A stretch of DNA of 64,000 nt. Origin: Shewanella sp. HN-41. Its GTDB lineage: Bacteria; Pseudomonadota; Gammaproteobacteria; Enterobacterales; Shewanellaceae. Shown here in pieces: positions 1 to 9,977 of the stretch (positions are counted from its first letter, which is position 1; the number at the start of each line of letters is the position of its first letter). Location of the stretch: assembly GCF_000217915.1 (NCBI RefSeq), contig NZ_AFOZ01000002.1:1-64000 (forward strand), read 5' to 3'. Under the pieces are notes generated by a model. That model was not told the origin of the DNA and did no database searches. It worked only from the letters and a program-made list of their open reading frames with translations. The translations under genes were made by a program, and so were the position numbers.

Positions 1-21
1 AGTAGGTCATCGCCAAGCGCC
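1..21 (+). rRNA. rrf: 5S rRNA, 3' end only (partial)
   Basis: The first bases (agtaggtcatcgccaagcgcc) match the conserved 3' end of gammaproteobacterial 5S rRNA, where the final helix follows a GAGAGUAGG segment. The rest lies outside the window. A small hairpin (28-41) and a rho-independent terminator follow at once, as expected at the end of an rRNA operon. The identification rests on about 20 bases and on this context. Confidence 0.72.
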
Positions 22-50
22 TAATAAGCTCTGAAAAGAGCAGTAACGAA

Positions 51-75
51 GCCAGCTGAATAAGCTGGCTTTTTT
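51..75 (+). terminator. Rho-independent terminator of the rRNA operon
   Basis: A perfect 7-bp stem (51-57 with 63-69) with a 5-base loop is followed by six T (70-75). It lies 30 bases after the 5S end and points the same way. Confidence 0.85.
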
Positions 76-274
76 GCATTTGATGTTTTTAAATTTGAAT
101 TCCAATTGCTTGCAAATCCGTTATTTTTATTCCATTGCACACAGATGTTTGACCTGAATTTCAAAATTTTGTTGAAGATTGCTATAGGTTTCAATTAAGT
201 CCTTTTGCTTAGTAGCTGTTTTCCCGTTAGCATACAGGGCTATTCATCATTTTGTTAAAGGTTGTCGGGCACCT

Positions 275-2719
275 ATGCTTCGTAAACTTTCTCTCGCGGT
301 ATTGATCCCACTGTGCATGCTGACACTTTATTTAGTGTTAGTCGTTGGTGAGTATCTGTATGAGAGCGATGAAGTTCGTGGTGAACTTGTCGAGCGTCAG
401 GTGAATCAGATTAAGCAACAACTATTCAGAATGCAGACGGTTGTGCAATCGGCACAGGCTTTACAGGATGTGGAGCGTATCGAGCAGGAAGTCTCCTTGG
501 CTGCGCTGGATATGAGTACTATGGTGTATATTTTAGTCGATGCGGATAGTCGAATTCGTTTCGCTAACCATACGGTTTGGCGTGATAGTAATGCCATCCA
601 AGTGATTGATGGCTACGATGTAGTCAAACATCATGCCGTTGTGCAATCCTCCCTGCAGCAGATATCCGTGAACCTCGAACGGTTAAGTATTCAAGCTTAT
701 TATCCGGTAGTACCTCAATACCCTGGTGCTATTGAGTTGATCTATCTTGAATCCGATCTTGCCCCCTTAGTTTCTGAAGCTTCTGCCAAATTACAGCAAC
801 GTTTTATCCGTGTCTGGGGGCTCGGTGGTTTGTTATTGATAGGTTTTACGTTAATTCTTTATTACCTATTGATTCGTCCACTTAAGATTTTAAGTGATAC
901 CGCTAAACAAGTCGGTACACCAACATTTTTGACTCAAATTCCTTGGAGTTCTGCGGAGGTATTATCCCTTCAATCTAGCCTGCAACTGGTTCATGAACGT
1001 TTAGAGCGTGCAGTTAAGCAATTGAATGACAGCGAACTGCGTTGGCTATTTGCAGTGGAGGGGTCACGCAATGGTATTTGGGATTGGGATATAGGTACTG
1101 GCCAGGTGTTTCTCTCCGATCGCTGGAAAGAGATAATTGGTTATGAGCCGGATGAGCTTGAGGGTTCTTTCCAGATTTGGGAGACGCGGTTACACCCTGC
1201 GGACCGGCGAGCGGTTTTAGATAACTTGCAGGAATATCTTAGTGGTAAGAGTAAAGAGTTTGAGAGTGTTCATCGACTTAAGCACAGGGATGGTCATTAT
1301 GTGTGGGTACTCGATCGCGGCATGCTAGTCGATTGGGATCATCAGGGGCGTCCAACACGCATGATAGGTATTCATGTTGATGTCTCTGAGAGTGAGAAGA
1401 ACCATGCTGCAATTGCCCTGCTAGTTGAAAACTCTGTTGCGGGGCATCGAATGCTACCTGCTACATTTATGGAGCATTTGTCTCAATTTCTTATTCAAAG
1501 AAATAGCTCGGGCAATTGGGGCGGTTTTTTCTTTGTTGAGGTTGAGTGCTCCGGGGTGAGTGATTCTCTTACGCCACATGAGCTTGAGCGGTTATTTGCC
1601 CAGCTTGGCGCACGGTTATCGAGCTATTTTGCTGAGAACATTATAGTTGGTCATTTAGAGGCTGGACGTTTTGCGCTGTTGGCAAAAGAGTTGGGTATCG
1701 ATGCAGAAATGGCGGGGCGCCGTGGCTTGGCTTTGGCGACAGAACTAAGGCAAATTATAGCCCGCCCTTTCCATTATGCAGAACATCATTTCGAACTGAA
1801 TGCCAATGTAGGGATTTATTTGCTCGATAGTGTTGAAACCTTAGAGCCTTCAATCGTGTTACATCGCGCAAAACTTGCTAAGCAAACAGCCAAGCTACAG
1901 GAGCAAGCGGGTTGTGCTTTCTATCATACGGGTTTAGATAAACGTCAAAGTCGTGATGAACTCCTGCAGCAAGAGCTGAAGACTTCGATAGAGCAAGATA
2001 AGTTGTCATTGATGTTCCAGCCAGTTGTTGATGTTAATGGGGATATTATTTCTGCGGAAATATTATCCCGTTGGTATCTGCCCAATGGTGATGTCATCTC
2101 ACCCTCCGAATTTATCCTTCTCGCTGAGCGTAGTGGTTTAATTGCTGACTTAGATCTGAGTGTCTTTAGACGGGCCAGTCAGTTATTGCAGCAAGCGAAA
2201 ACCCAAGGCCTACAGTTGCCTCGGATGACAGTCAACATTAGCTCATTATCATTTTGCCAAGTTGGTTTTATCGAGCATTTATTGGAGTTGGTTAGTACTT
2301 ATGCCCTTGATGTGAATCAATTGGGAATTGAGCTCACTGAAACTACATTCTTGATGCAAGAGACCTTTGTGAGTGAACGCATTGGTAAATTGTTCGCGGC
2401 TGGTGTGCCGATTGTCTTAGATAGCTTTGGTGTGGGTCAAAGCGCTTTAAGTTGTCTAATGAAATACCCAATAAGTGAAGTGAAACTAGATATCAACTGC
2501 GCGGCTATGGCCTCATCGCGGTGGCAAAGTGCTTTAATTCAGTCGGTACAGGCATTTGAGATACAACTAGTGGCTAAAGGGATTGAATCGGTTAAGCAGC
2601 AACATGCTTTTGCTGCCCTTGGTTGCCATGCTTATCAAGGCTATTGTTTTAGCCGACCACTCAATTTCGCTGATTTTAAACAGCTTGTTTGTCCTCGTCC
2701 TTTATTACGTAGCATTTAA
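275..2719 (+). CDS. Membrane PAS protein with degenerate GGDEF and EAL domains
   Basis: This 814-aa protein has an N-terminal membrane segment (about 7-25), a periplasmic region and a second membrane segment (about 178-200). A PAS/PAC sensor follows (about 255-375), then a GGDEF-like domain and a C-terminal EAL domain (about 560-800). The GGDEF signature is absent: the equivalent position (about 461-467) reads HLEAGRFALLAKE. In the EAL domain the first motif is EIL (about 595). The loop-6 motif is DSFGVG rather than DDFGTG (about 715), and AEGVE is replaced by AKGIE (about 768), although NIS and ELTET remain. I infer that it neither makes nor efficiently cleaves cyclic-di-GMP and acts as a receptor or scaffold. 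Its last 44 bases overlap the 3' end of the convergent hydrolase gene. Confidence 0.85.
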   Translation: MLRKLSLAVLIPLCMLTLYLVLVVGEYLYESDEVRGELVERQVNQIKQQLFRMQTVVQSAQALQDVERIEQEVSLAALDMSTMVYILVDADSRIRFANHTVWRDSNAIQVIDGYDVVKHHAVVQSSLQQISVNLERLSIQAYYPVVPQYPGAIELIYLESDLAPLVSEASAKLQQRFIRVWGLGGLLLIGFTLILYYLLIRPLKILSDTAKQVGTPTFLTQIPWSSAEVLSLQSSLQLVHERLERAVKQLNDSELRWLFAVEGSRNGIWDWDIGTGQVFLSDRWKEIIGYEPDELEGSFQIWETRLHPADRRAVLDNLQEYLSGKSKEFESVHRLKHRDGHYVWVLDRGMLVDWDHQGRPTRMIGIHVDVSESEKNHAAIALLVENSVAGHRMLPATFMEHLSQFLIQRNSSGNWGGFFFVEVECSGVSDSLTPHELERLFAQLGARLSSYFAENIIVGHLEAGRFALLAKELGIDAEMAGRRGLALATELRQIIARPFHYAEHHFELNANVGIYLLDSVETLEPSIVLHRAKLAKQTAKLQEQAGCAFYHTGLDKRQSRDELLQQELKTSIEQDKLSLMFQPVVDVNGDIISAEILSRWYLPNGDVISPSEFILLAERSGLIADLDLSVFRRASQLLQQAKTQGLQLPRMTVNISSLSFCQVGFIEHLLELVSTYALDVNQLGIELTETTFLMQETFVSERIGKLFAAGVPIVLDSFGVGQSALSCLMKYPISEVKLDINCAAMASSRWQSALIQSVQAFEIQLVAKGIESVKQQHAFAALGCHAYQGYCFSRPLNFADFKQLVCPRPLLRSI

Positions 2720-3659
2720 AGAAGTCGAGCGCATAATTTAAGGCCTGATTTCGATAGACGTCTTTTTCCATAAAAATCTCATGGGCAGCACCCGCAATTA
2801 TTTTTAATTGACAGTGAGTGCTGACGGCAAGATTTTGTGCTGCATTATCAACAATTTTATCTTCGCTGGCTTGCAGGATCAGTATAGGCGTGCGGATATG
2901 TGCCGTGGCCAATACGCAGGAATCCGCCGCATCTAAAGACTCTGTTAGCCAGTGATTGGTCGGCGAGCCGAGTTGGAGTTTAGGAGCCGCATCATATAAT
3001 TCCCTATAGGCTTGGTATCTTGTCTGACTGTGGGTTAAGTCATTTCCTTTAAAAGGCACGGCTTTGTAATTTTGCCCACTGAGCACAAAGTTAGGTTCAC
3101 CACCATTAAGGCTGGTGTCTAACCTGCTTGCTAACCAGCGAACAAACCCCTTTGGCATTGGCAGTTTAATACCGTACATAGGCGCAGAAAATGCTGCTGC
3201 AGTGAAAATATCGGGATGCTGTTTTAAATATAAAGTACCAATCGCCCCCCCCATTGAATGTCCGAGTAGAAACAGAGGTTGTGCTGCTTGTTTTAGTACG
3301 ATTTTGTGCATGAACAGCGCAAAGTCATCGATATAATCATTGAATCTGCGTACGTGGCCCATGTGTGGATTGATTGTCATGCGAGCAGATAGCCCTTGGC
3401 CGCGGTGATCTAGGGCATAAACAGAGTAACCCTGTTGGTATAAGTCAAATACCAGTTCTTGATACTTTAAATAGGATTCTACCCGGCCACTGCTAAGGAC
3501 TATGCTGGCGTGTGCTTTGGGATGTAATGCCACCATATAAGCCAAAGTGATGCCATCGGCTGCTGTTAATGTTCTTTGCACTACGGTTTGCCAGAAGGCT
3601 TGCTGCTCTGAGGTATTTAAATCGTGTTCGGTTGAAAATGCAGGGGTAGCTTGGCTCAT
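2676..3659 (-). CDS. Alpha/beta hydrolase, lysophospholipase (PldB) / S33 type
   Basis: Predicted cytoplasmic serine hydrolase of about 327 aa with the Hydrolase_4 fold shared by lysophospholipase L2 and monoacylglycerol lipases. The nucleophile elbow GHSMGG is clear, preceded by an oxyanion-region segment (YALDHRGQGLS). The C-terminal motif GAAHEIFME supplies the catalytic His, and ILQASEDKIV precedes it with the likely acid. I place the start at the ATG at 3659 (MSQATPAF); an in-frame TTG at 3683 would add eight residues. Neither has a good ribosome binding site. It lies 69-93 bases downstream of the DUF885 gene on the same strand. The substrate cannot be set from sequence. Confidence 0.8.
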   Translation of the reverse strand: MSQATPAFSTEHDLNTSEQQAFWQTVVQRTLTAADGITLAYMVALHPKAHASIVLSSGRVESYLKYQELVFDLYQQGYSVYALDHRGQGLSARMTINPHMGHVRRFNDYIDDFALFMHKIVLKQAAQPLFLLGHSMGGAIGTLYLKQHPDIFTAAAFSAPMYGIKLPMPKGFVRWLASRLDTSLNGGEPNFVLSGQNYKAVPFKGNDLTHSQTRYQAYRELYDAAPKLQLGSPTNHWLTESLDAADSCVLATAHIRTPILILQASEDKIVDNAAQNLAVSTHCQLKIIAGAAHEIFMEKDVYRNQALNYALDFFKCYVIKDEDKQAV

Positions 3660-3713
3660 ACGCAGTCGCACATATCTTGGCAAAAAAGGTTTGCTAGAGT
3701 GTAACAGAGAACC

Positions 3714-3741
3714 ATAGGAGTCTGAAAATGTAGACTCCTAT
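3714..3741. terminator. Strong hairpin between DUF885 and hydrolase genes
   Basis: A perfect 10-bp inverted repeat (3714-3723 with 3732-3741) with an 8-base loop lies between two minus-strand genes. No U-tract follows on the minus strand, so it could be a processing or attenuation structure rather than a full terminator. Confidence 0.45.
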
Positions 3742-3751
3742 GCTGTTAGTT

Positions 3752-5569
3752 TTATGGCTTGGCTTTTTGAGTTGCTATAAAGCCATCTATCTGCTCTTCG
3801 AGTATCCGCATAGGGACGGAACCATTTTCAAGCACGGCATCGTGGAAGGCGCGAATATCAAATTTGTCCCCGAGCTCCTGCTGCGCTTTTGCTCTTAATC
3901 GCTTAATCGTTAATTCACCAATTTTGTAGGACAATGCTTGCCCTGGCCAAGTGATATAGCGGTCAATTTCAGTGGTGACATTGTGTAATGATAAGGCGGT
4001 ATTACTGGCCATAAAGTCGATTGCCTGCTCCCGACTCCATCCTTGGGCATGCATGCCAGTGTCAACCACTAGCCTAGCTGCACGCCACATCTCATAGGTG
4101 AGACGGCCAAAGTTGCTGTAGGGATCTTGGTAGAATCCGGCTTCTAGCCCTAAATATTCACTATACAAACCCCAGCCTTCACCAAAGGCAGAGATATAGC
4201 CATAACGGCGGAAATCGGGGAGTGACGTTAGCTCAGAGTTGAGTGATATTTGCAGGTGATGTCCTGGGACTGCTTCATGCAAAGTTAAGGCTTCTAATTC
4301 GTAAAGCGGTCGTTTATCTAGGGCATAGGTGTTAACCCAATAATAACCGGGTTCGTCATCACGGTTAGATCCCGAATAGCGACCAGAAGTATATTTAGGT
4401 GCGATTTCAGCGGGAACGGGGGCGATTCCATAGGGTTGGCGAGGCAGTTTACCAAAATATCTTGGGAGCATGGCATCGGCTTTTTTAGCTATAAATGCGG
4501 CTTCTTTGAGTAACTGATCTGCACTGGTGGTGTAGAACTGAGGATCGGTGCGTAGGAAATGTAAAAAGTCGGCAAAATTGCCTTTAAAGCCAACGGATGC
4601 GATGACTTGCTCCATCTCTTGGCGGATGCGTTTCACTTCTTTTAAACCCAGTTCATGCACCTGCGTCGATGTCATATTGAGTGTGGTGTAGTAACGAACA
4701 CGATTTTCATAAAACGCTTTCCCTGAGGGCAGACTGCTGGCGGCAATGTTTTCCCTCGCGTTTGGCATATATTCCCGTGTCATAAAATCATAAAAACTCT
4801 GATATGCAGGCAAGACATTTTTTGAGACCAAGGCTCGGCCTTCTTGTGTTAATTGGGCTTTCTGCGCTGCAGTAAAATAGCTTGGGTATTGAGTAAATGG
4901 CTTGAAATAACTGCTTTTTTCAACGGGAACTATATAGGCACTGATACTGTTTTCAAAGCCAGTTAGCGTGGCTTTAGGCGGCGTTATTCCCTCGGCTAAA
5001 CCTTGTTTTAACCAATGGGTCTGCTGGGCAAAGTAAGTTGGTAAGGCTTTTAGCTTGCCGATGTAATTTTGATAGTCTTCTAGGGTGTTAAAGCGAGCCT
5101 GTGCAATCGATGAAATATAGGCGTGGAAGCCGCTTTCAGCCGTGATTGGCAGGTAATAATCTTTGTATTTATAGAGATCTACATCGTTTTGGATCTGATC
5201 TTCGAGTATCTGAGCGTTAATCCTATCTTCTTTACTCAGTCGGCTGCGTTCGAGCGCTTTCAATTGGGTTAAAACCGCAATCTGGCCTTGATTGAGTTTG
5301 GTTAAGGCTTCGGGTGAAAGATCTTGAAGCTTTCCTGCTGCACTCTTGTCACCCATGCTATAGGCCATCTCAGGGCTAGCACTGAGCTGTAATTGCCAGC
5401 TTTGGTCAATAATGGCTTGTAGTGCGGGCGAGATAGGGCTGGTTTGAGATTGGGATGTTGTGATGGCATTTGACGCTGATGCGGGGTTTTGTATCTGAGG
5501 AGAGCCGGCGCTACAGGCGCTTAAAGCACAAATCAAGAGGCTAGGGGTTAAGAATTTATGCATGATCAT
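3752..5569 (-). CDS. DUF885 family lipoprotein, predicted zinc peptidase
   Basis: A 605-aa protein starting with a lipoprotein signal (hydrophobic stretch ending LSAC, Cys at about 19), so probably anchored on the periplasmic side of a membrane. The body matches the DUF885 (PF05960) family. The conserved TLHEAVPGHHLQ segment (about 428-439) carries an HExxxxH-like metal site, and AFGEGWGLYSE about 32 residues later carries the probable third ligand. The length is typical of the family. The start could be the ATG at 5569 or the in-frame ATG at 5563; the second has the better-spaced AGAG. It is transcribed away from adenosine deaminase, with a 204-base gap serving both promoters. Peptidase activity is inferred from the metal motif only. 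Confidence 0.85.
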   Translation of the reverse strand: MIMHKFLTPSLLICALSACSAGSPQIQNPASASNAITTSQSQTSPISPALQAIIDQSWQLQLSASPEMAYSMGDKSAAGKLQDLSPEALTKLNQGQIAVLTQLKALERSRLSKEDRINAQILEDQIQNDVDLYKYKDYYLPITAESGFHAYISSIAQARFNTLEDYQNYIGKLKALPTYFAQQTHWLKQGLAEGITPPKATLTGFENSISAYIVPVEKSSYFKPFTQYPSYFTAAQKAQLTQEGRALVSKNVLPAYQSFYDFMTREYMPNARENIAASSLPSGKAFYENRVRYYTTLNMTSTQVHELGLKEVKRIRQEMEQVIASVGFKGNFADFLHFLRTDPQFYTTSADQLLKEAAFIAKKADAMLPRYFGKLPRQPYGIAPVPAEIAPKYTSGRYSGSNRDDEPGYYWVNTYALDKRPLYELEALTLHEAVPGHHLQISLNSELTSLPDFRRYGYISAFGEGWGLYSEYLGLEAGFYQDPYSNFGRLTYEMWRAARLVVDTGMHAQGWSREQAIDFMASNTALSLHNVTTEIDRYITWPGQALSYKIGELTIKRLRAKAQQELGDKFDIRAFHDAVLENGSVPMRILEEQIDGFIATQKAKP

Positions 5570-5764
5570 TCTCTGATATTTTCGTTGTTATTGAAGTCAT
5601 TATGCCTGAGGACTTAGGCAGATTCTCGTATGGATATTAAGCGGAATTGTGACTGAATGTGAATTTAAATACCTTTGACTCATAAATGCCCCTAAAAATG
5701 CGTGTTAAACTTAGGGTCCGCCCGCGACCAAATAACAAAAGCATTGGCTGGGTAGTTCAAATAG

Positions 5765-6769
<1,005 letters not shown>

Positions 6770-6771
6770 GT

Positions 6772-7053
6772 AATACCAATCACATTTAAATATCTAATCA
6801 GTTCAGAGCCTCACAGGCATTTCAATCCGAGGCGCATTGACGCAGAAATGGTTATTCCCTTTTAAGTCAATGCAACACGGGAGTGGGATGCCTGTGTGGC
6901 TCCCAAAGGGCGGCCGATGTTAAATACATGGCAACACGCTTTATACTGCGTTTAAGGCTTTCGACAGAGCACCACTATGCCTTTAAGCCTTCGTCTTATC
7001 TAAAGCGCGTTGAACTCCCGCTGAATGAACAGATATTTAATACGATTGGTATA
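6772..7053. repeat. MITE-like intergenic repeat with about 33-bp terminal inverted repeats
   Basis: The left end (6772-6806) and right end (7021-7053) are imperfect inverted repeats. Both begin outward from ATACCAATC and continue through TTAAATATCT to TTCAG. A nested inverted pair occurs near 6808-6821 and 6889-6902 (ATGCCTGTG core). The 280-bp element has no convincing coding capacity and starts three bases after the add stop codon. From memory, TAATACCAAT-ended repeats are common between genes in Shewanella and relatives. It fits a non-autonomous element that moved in between convergent genes. Confidence 0.7.
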
Positions 7054-7085
7054 AGCTCTGAGTCGTTACTAAAAATAGCCACCGA

Positions 7086-7117
7086 TAAAAAATCCGACTC
7101 TAGAGTCGGATTTTTTT
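7086..7117. terminator. Bidirectional terminator between add and hemN
   Basis: A palindromic stem (7091-7112, centred on CTAG) is flanked by A-rich sequence on the left and seven T on the right. It can therefore end transcripts from both strands and separates convergent add and hemN. Confidence 0.85.
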
Positions 7118-7148
7118 ATGAACGTTCGCGAGTGCTGCGATAGTCGTT

Positions 7149-8525
7149 TTAGATCACGCGGGAGAACTGCTGCTGACGTGCTTTTTGGCGATAGTAAAGG
7201 TCGAAGCACATACAGATATTGCGGATCAACAGGCGGCCCGTAGGGCTGATGGTGATCTTTCTGTCGGCCACTTCGACTAATTTATCATTGATAAAGGTTT
7301 GCAGTAGTTTTAAATCTTCGGCGAAGTATTCTTCAAACTTAATCCCGAGTTTTTCGTCCATTTTTGCCATATCTAAATCGAAGTGACAGATCAGTTGTTT
7401 GATCACAACACGGCGAATTTCATCGTCACGATTTAGGCTGCAACCTTTCCACAGCGCATGTCCGTCTTTGTCGATGGCTTCATAGTAGGGACGGATGTCT
7501 TTTTGATTTTGGGCATAGCAATCACCGATTTGACTGATTGACGATACCCCAAGACCGAGCAGGTCGCATTCTTCTTGGGTGGTATAACCTTGGAAGTTGC
7601 GGTGCAGTTTGCCTTCGCGTTGTAACTTAGCGAGCTCATCGTCAGGCTTAGCGAAGTGGTCCATACCAATGTACTGATAACCTGCGCCAGTTAAGGTCTC
7701 GATAGTTTGGTGCAACATCTCAAGCTTTTGTTTAGGCGAAGGTAAATGCTCATCTTTGATCTTACGTTGAGCGGCAAAGCGCGCAGGTAAGTGAGCATAG
7801 TTAAATACCGACAGACGGTCAGGCGATAAATCTAAAACACGTTGCATAGTTGCTGCAAAGGTTTCTGGTGTTTGGTGTGGCAAGCCATAGATTAGATCTA
7901 TGTTGGTAGACACAAAACCCATGGCTTTCGCTTTGGCCATCAAGTCGAAGATGAACTGTTCATCTTGCTCACGGTTTACGGCTATTTGCACTTCTTTATT
8001 GAAATCTTGTACGCCGATGGATATCCGGTTAAAGCCCGCTTCTTTCAAAGTGTCGAGCATTGAAAGCTCAATCTCGCGGGGATCGACTTCAATCGAGTAT
8101 TCTCCTTCTTCCGCAAAGTTAAAATTGGCCTTAATTAAAGCGGTAAGTTTAAGAATTTGCTCTGGATTTAAGAAGGTAGGTGTACCCCCACCCCAATGCA
8201 TTTGGGTCACACTGTAATGCTTAAATAGCGGTGCGCGTTTAATAATTTCTTGGCTTAAATATTCAATATACTGATCGGCTTTGTGTTGGTGGCGGGTGAT
8301 GACTTTATTACAGCCACAGTAATAGCAAAGTTTAGCGCAGAAGGGGATATGAATGTACAGCGATAGTTTGTCACTCTTGCTGTTTTCAATCGCCGTTAAC
8401 AGGTTTTGTTCTGTGAATGAATCATCGAACTCCAGCGCCGTTGGGTAAGACGTATAACGGGGACCGCTGTAGTTATATTTTTCGATCATCGATTGATCCC
8501 AGCTAATCTGAGTGGGCTGCTTCAA
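7149..8525 (-). CDS. hemN: Oxygen-independent coproporphyrinogen III oxidase
   Basis: Radical SAM enzyme that decarboxylates coproporphyrinogen III to protoporphyrinogen IX in anaerobic heme synthesis. The 458-aa length matches E. coli HemN. The 4Fe-4S cluster motif CxxxCxxC is at Cys63, Cys67 and Cys70, followed by Cys72, which is typical of true HemN rather than HemW. GGGTPTFL, the SAM-binding motif, follows. The C-terminal HemN domain is complete. It closes the minus-strand series methyltransferase, yihI, DUF2489, hemN, with a 260-base gap upstream that probably holds its own promoter. A possible CRP-like site lies in that gap. Confidence 0.96.
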   Translation of the reverse strand: MKQPTQISWDQSMIEKYNYSGPRYTSYPTALEFDDSFTEQNLLTAIENSKSDKLSLYIHIPFCAKLCYYCGCNKVITRHQHKADQYIEYLSQEIIKRAPLFKHYSVTQMHWGGGTPTFLNPEQILKLTALIKANFNFAEEGEYSIEVDPREIELSMLDTLKEAGFNRISIGVQDFNKEVQIAVNREQDEQFIFDLMAKAKAMGFVSTNIDLIYGLPHQTPETFAATMQRVLDLSPDRLSVFNYAHLPARFAAQRKIKDEHLPSPKQKLEMLHQTIETLTGAGYQYIGMDHFAKPDDELAKLQREGKLHRNFQGYTTQEECDLLGLGVSSISQIGDCYAQNQKDIRPYYEAIDKDGHALWKGCSLNRDDEIRRVVIKQLICHFDLDMAKMDEKLGIKFEEYFAEDLKLLQTFINDKLVEVADRKITISPTGRLLIRNICMCFDLYYRQKARQQQFSRVI

Positions 8526-8680
8526 GGCGTGTCCTCCGAGGGTAAATTAGCAACAAGCGAAGTATGCAAGGTTCTTTGGTAAATAACCTTGATCTAGGTT
8601 GTAAAAATGACGTCTGTCTTTTTAGAAGTTACGCAATATCTATCAAAAAAGTACGCTTGTCTGTCGATATGTGGTGGTTT

Positions 8681-8696
8681 TGTGCGCAGGCTCACG
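8681..8696. promoter_or_regulatory. Candidate CRP-like site upstream of hemN
   Basis: TGTGC-GCAGGC-TCACG matches 8 of the 10 conserved positions of the TGTGA-N6-TCACA consensus. It lies about 155 bases before the hemN start. Shewanella CRP is known to control anaerobic metabolism, which would fit, but one 16-base match is weak evidence. Confidence 0.3.
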
Positions 8697-8785
8697 GGGG
8701 GAGGAGCGTAAGATGGGTATGAGCTTTATCGGGAAGACTTCAAAACCACTGTATAAGTGATCTTGAAGTATCGAAATCCGTTTGT

Positions 8786-9252
8786 TCAATGCATTGCTTT
8801 GGGTTGGTAAGCCGACAGTTTTTTCGCATCATTGCTAATGTCTTGCTCTAATGTGGCTTCTGACTTCATTCTGATCAAGTCTAATCTCATCCTTTCCTGT
8901 TTAGGTAAGGCTTGACGGGCCTCCATAATAGGATGATCTTTAATTAGCTCAAAGTGTTGGAATAATGCAGGAAACTCAGGTGCGACCCGTTCACTCAGGG
9001 ATAAAATTTCAAATAATCGCCCAATTCTGACCACGCCTTCGGAGATTTCACAGCGGTCTTCAATCATAGCTGTAGCGATATAGCGAATATCATCTAAAAC
9101 TTGGGCGCGTTTCGCGCTTGCTATGGCTTCGCGTTCCGCAAGTGCTGCCTGCTGACGTTGTTTTTGCCGTTGCAACTTTAAGAGTAGGTAAGTGGCGTAG
9201 CTGCTGAGTGCCACTATGATAAAAAACCGAGAATGATAATGGCTGTAGACAC
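8786..9252 (-). pseudogene. DUF2489 family membrane protein, broken by a one-base frameshift
   Basis: Small inner-membrane protein of unknown function: one N-terminal transmembrane segment followed by a charged helical cytoplasmic domain (DUF2489). The natural start is GTG at 9252, preceded by AAGGAG at 9263-9258 with 5-base spacing. Read from there, VSTAIIILGF runs into a stop at codon 13. If the T6 run on the coding strand (plus positions 9221-9226) were T7, the frame would join FIIVALSSYATYLLLKL and give a normal 155-aa protein. The uninterrupted reading frame instead runs upstream to 9319 and has an unnatural N-terminus. It lies between yihI and hemN, its usual neighbours as I recall. Either a recent mutation or a base-calling error in a homopolymer explains it. 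Confidence 0.8.
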
Positions 9253-9326
9253 AAAGACTCCTTATATGAACGACATAAGGAGCACAGCTTGCCAACTGAG
9301 ACCCCCTATGCCTTAGCACTGAGAGG

Positions 9327-9887
9327 TTAGAACTTGTCTTGATAATCTTTTAATAAGTCAGCGCCTGATTCGAACTTGTCGAACAACTCATCGTCAGACA
9401 AAGACTTAGCAGGTGATGAAGGTGAGTCATCATTCATATCATCGCTGATACCTAACTTAACCATCAGAGCCTCAATCTTATTCAGTTGTTGATCTAACCA
9501 TTTTTGGTCAACATCGTTGAGATCACGGCCTTCTTCAAGCATATCTAACAGCTGATTTAGTCTTGGATCTTCTTCCAATTTCAGCAGTTTCTGCTCGTCA
9601 GTCAGCTTAGCTTGTTTCACTTTTGGCTGAGCGGCTTTATCTGTTACCACTGCCGCAGGAATCGCTAAAGCAATAGGCTTTTTACTGCCATGGCGAGGAT
9701 CCTTCTTTTGCGTTGCATTTTGCTGGGGCGCTTGGGCCAAGATAAGGCCTTCGTTATGACGACTGCCAGATTTATTGCCCGTTTCTTTACGTTTGCCTGT
9801 GGCTACAGCGCGATCTTGCTTCTTCACTCTTGGCTGTAACTTCGGGCTGTTCTCGCCGCCCTTGCGTGTTTTCTTGCTACGAGACAT
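9327..9887 (-). CDS. yihI: Der GTPase-activating protein YihI
   Basis: YihI stimulates the GTPase Der (EngA) and so tunes 50S ribosome assembly. The 186-aa protein starts MSRSKKTRKGGEN and has a very basic, disordered N-terminal half. A conserved acidic C-terminal domain follows (about 90-165; segments LNQLLDMLEEGRDL and WLDQQLNKIEALM). Its position near engB and hemN matches the E. coli order. It lies 74 bases ahead of DUF2489 on the same strand and 90 bases after the methyltransferase gene, so the three may be co-transcribed. Confidence 0.92.
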   Translation of the reverse strand: MSRSKKTRKGGENSPKLQPRVKKQDRAVATGKRKETGNKSGSRHNEGLILAQAPQQNATQKKDPRHGSKKPIALAIPAAVVTDKAAQPKVKQAKLTDEQKLLKLEEDPRLNQLLDMLEEGRDLNDVDQKWLDQQLNKIEALMVKLGISDDMNDDSPSSPAKSLSDDELFDKFESGADLLKDYQDKF

Positions 9888-9977
9888 GGTTTTCTCAATT
9901 GTTTACAACGTGTGGCCTTGCAGAGATGGAATCACCCCATCTACAAGGTGCTAAATTAGGTCGGGTGTTATACCAGA

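Noticed and set aside
6883-7143. Open frame of 86 codons on the plus strand
   Set aside because: It lies across the inverted-repeat element and the terminator; composition reflects the repeat, not a protein.
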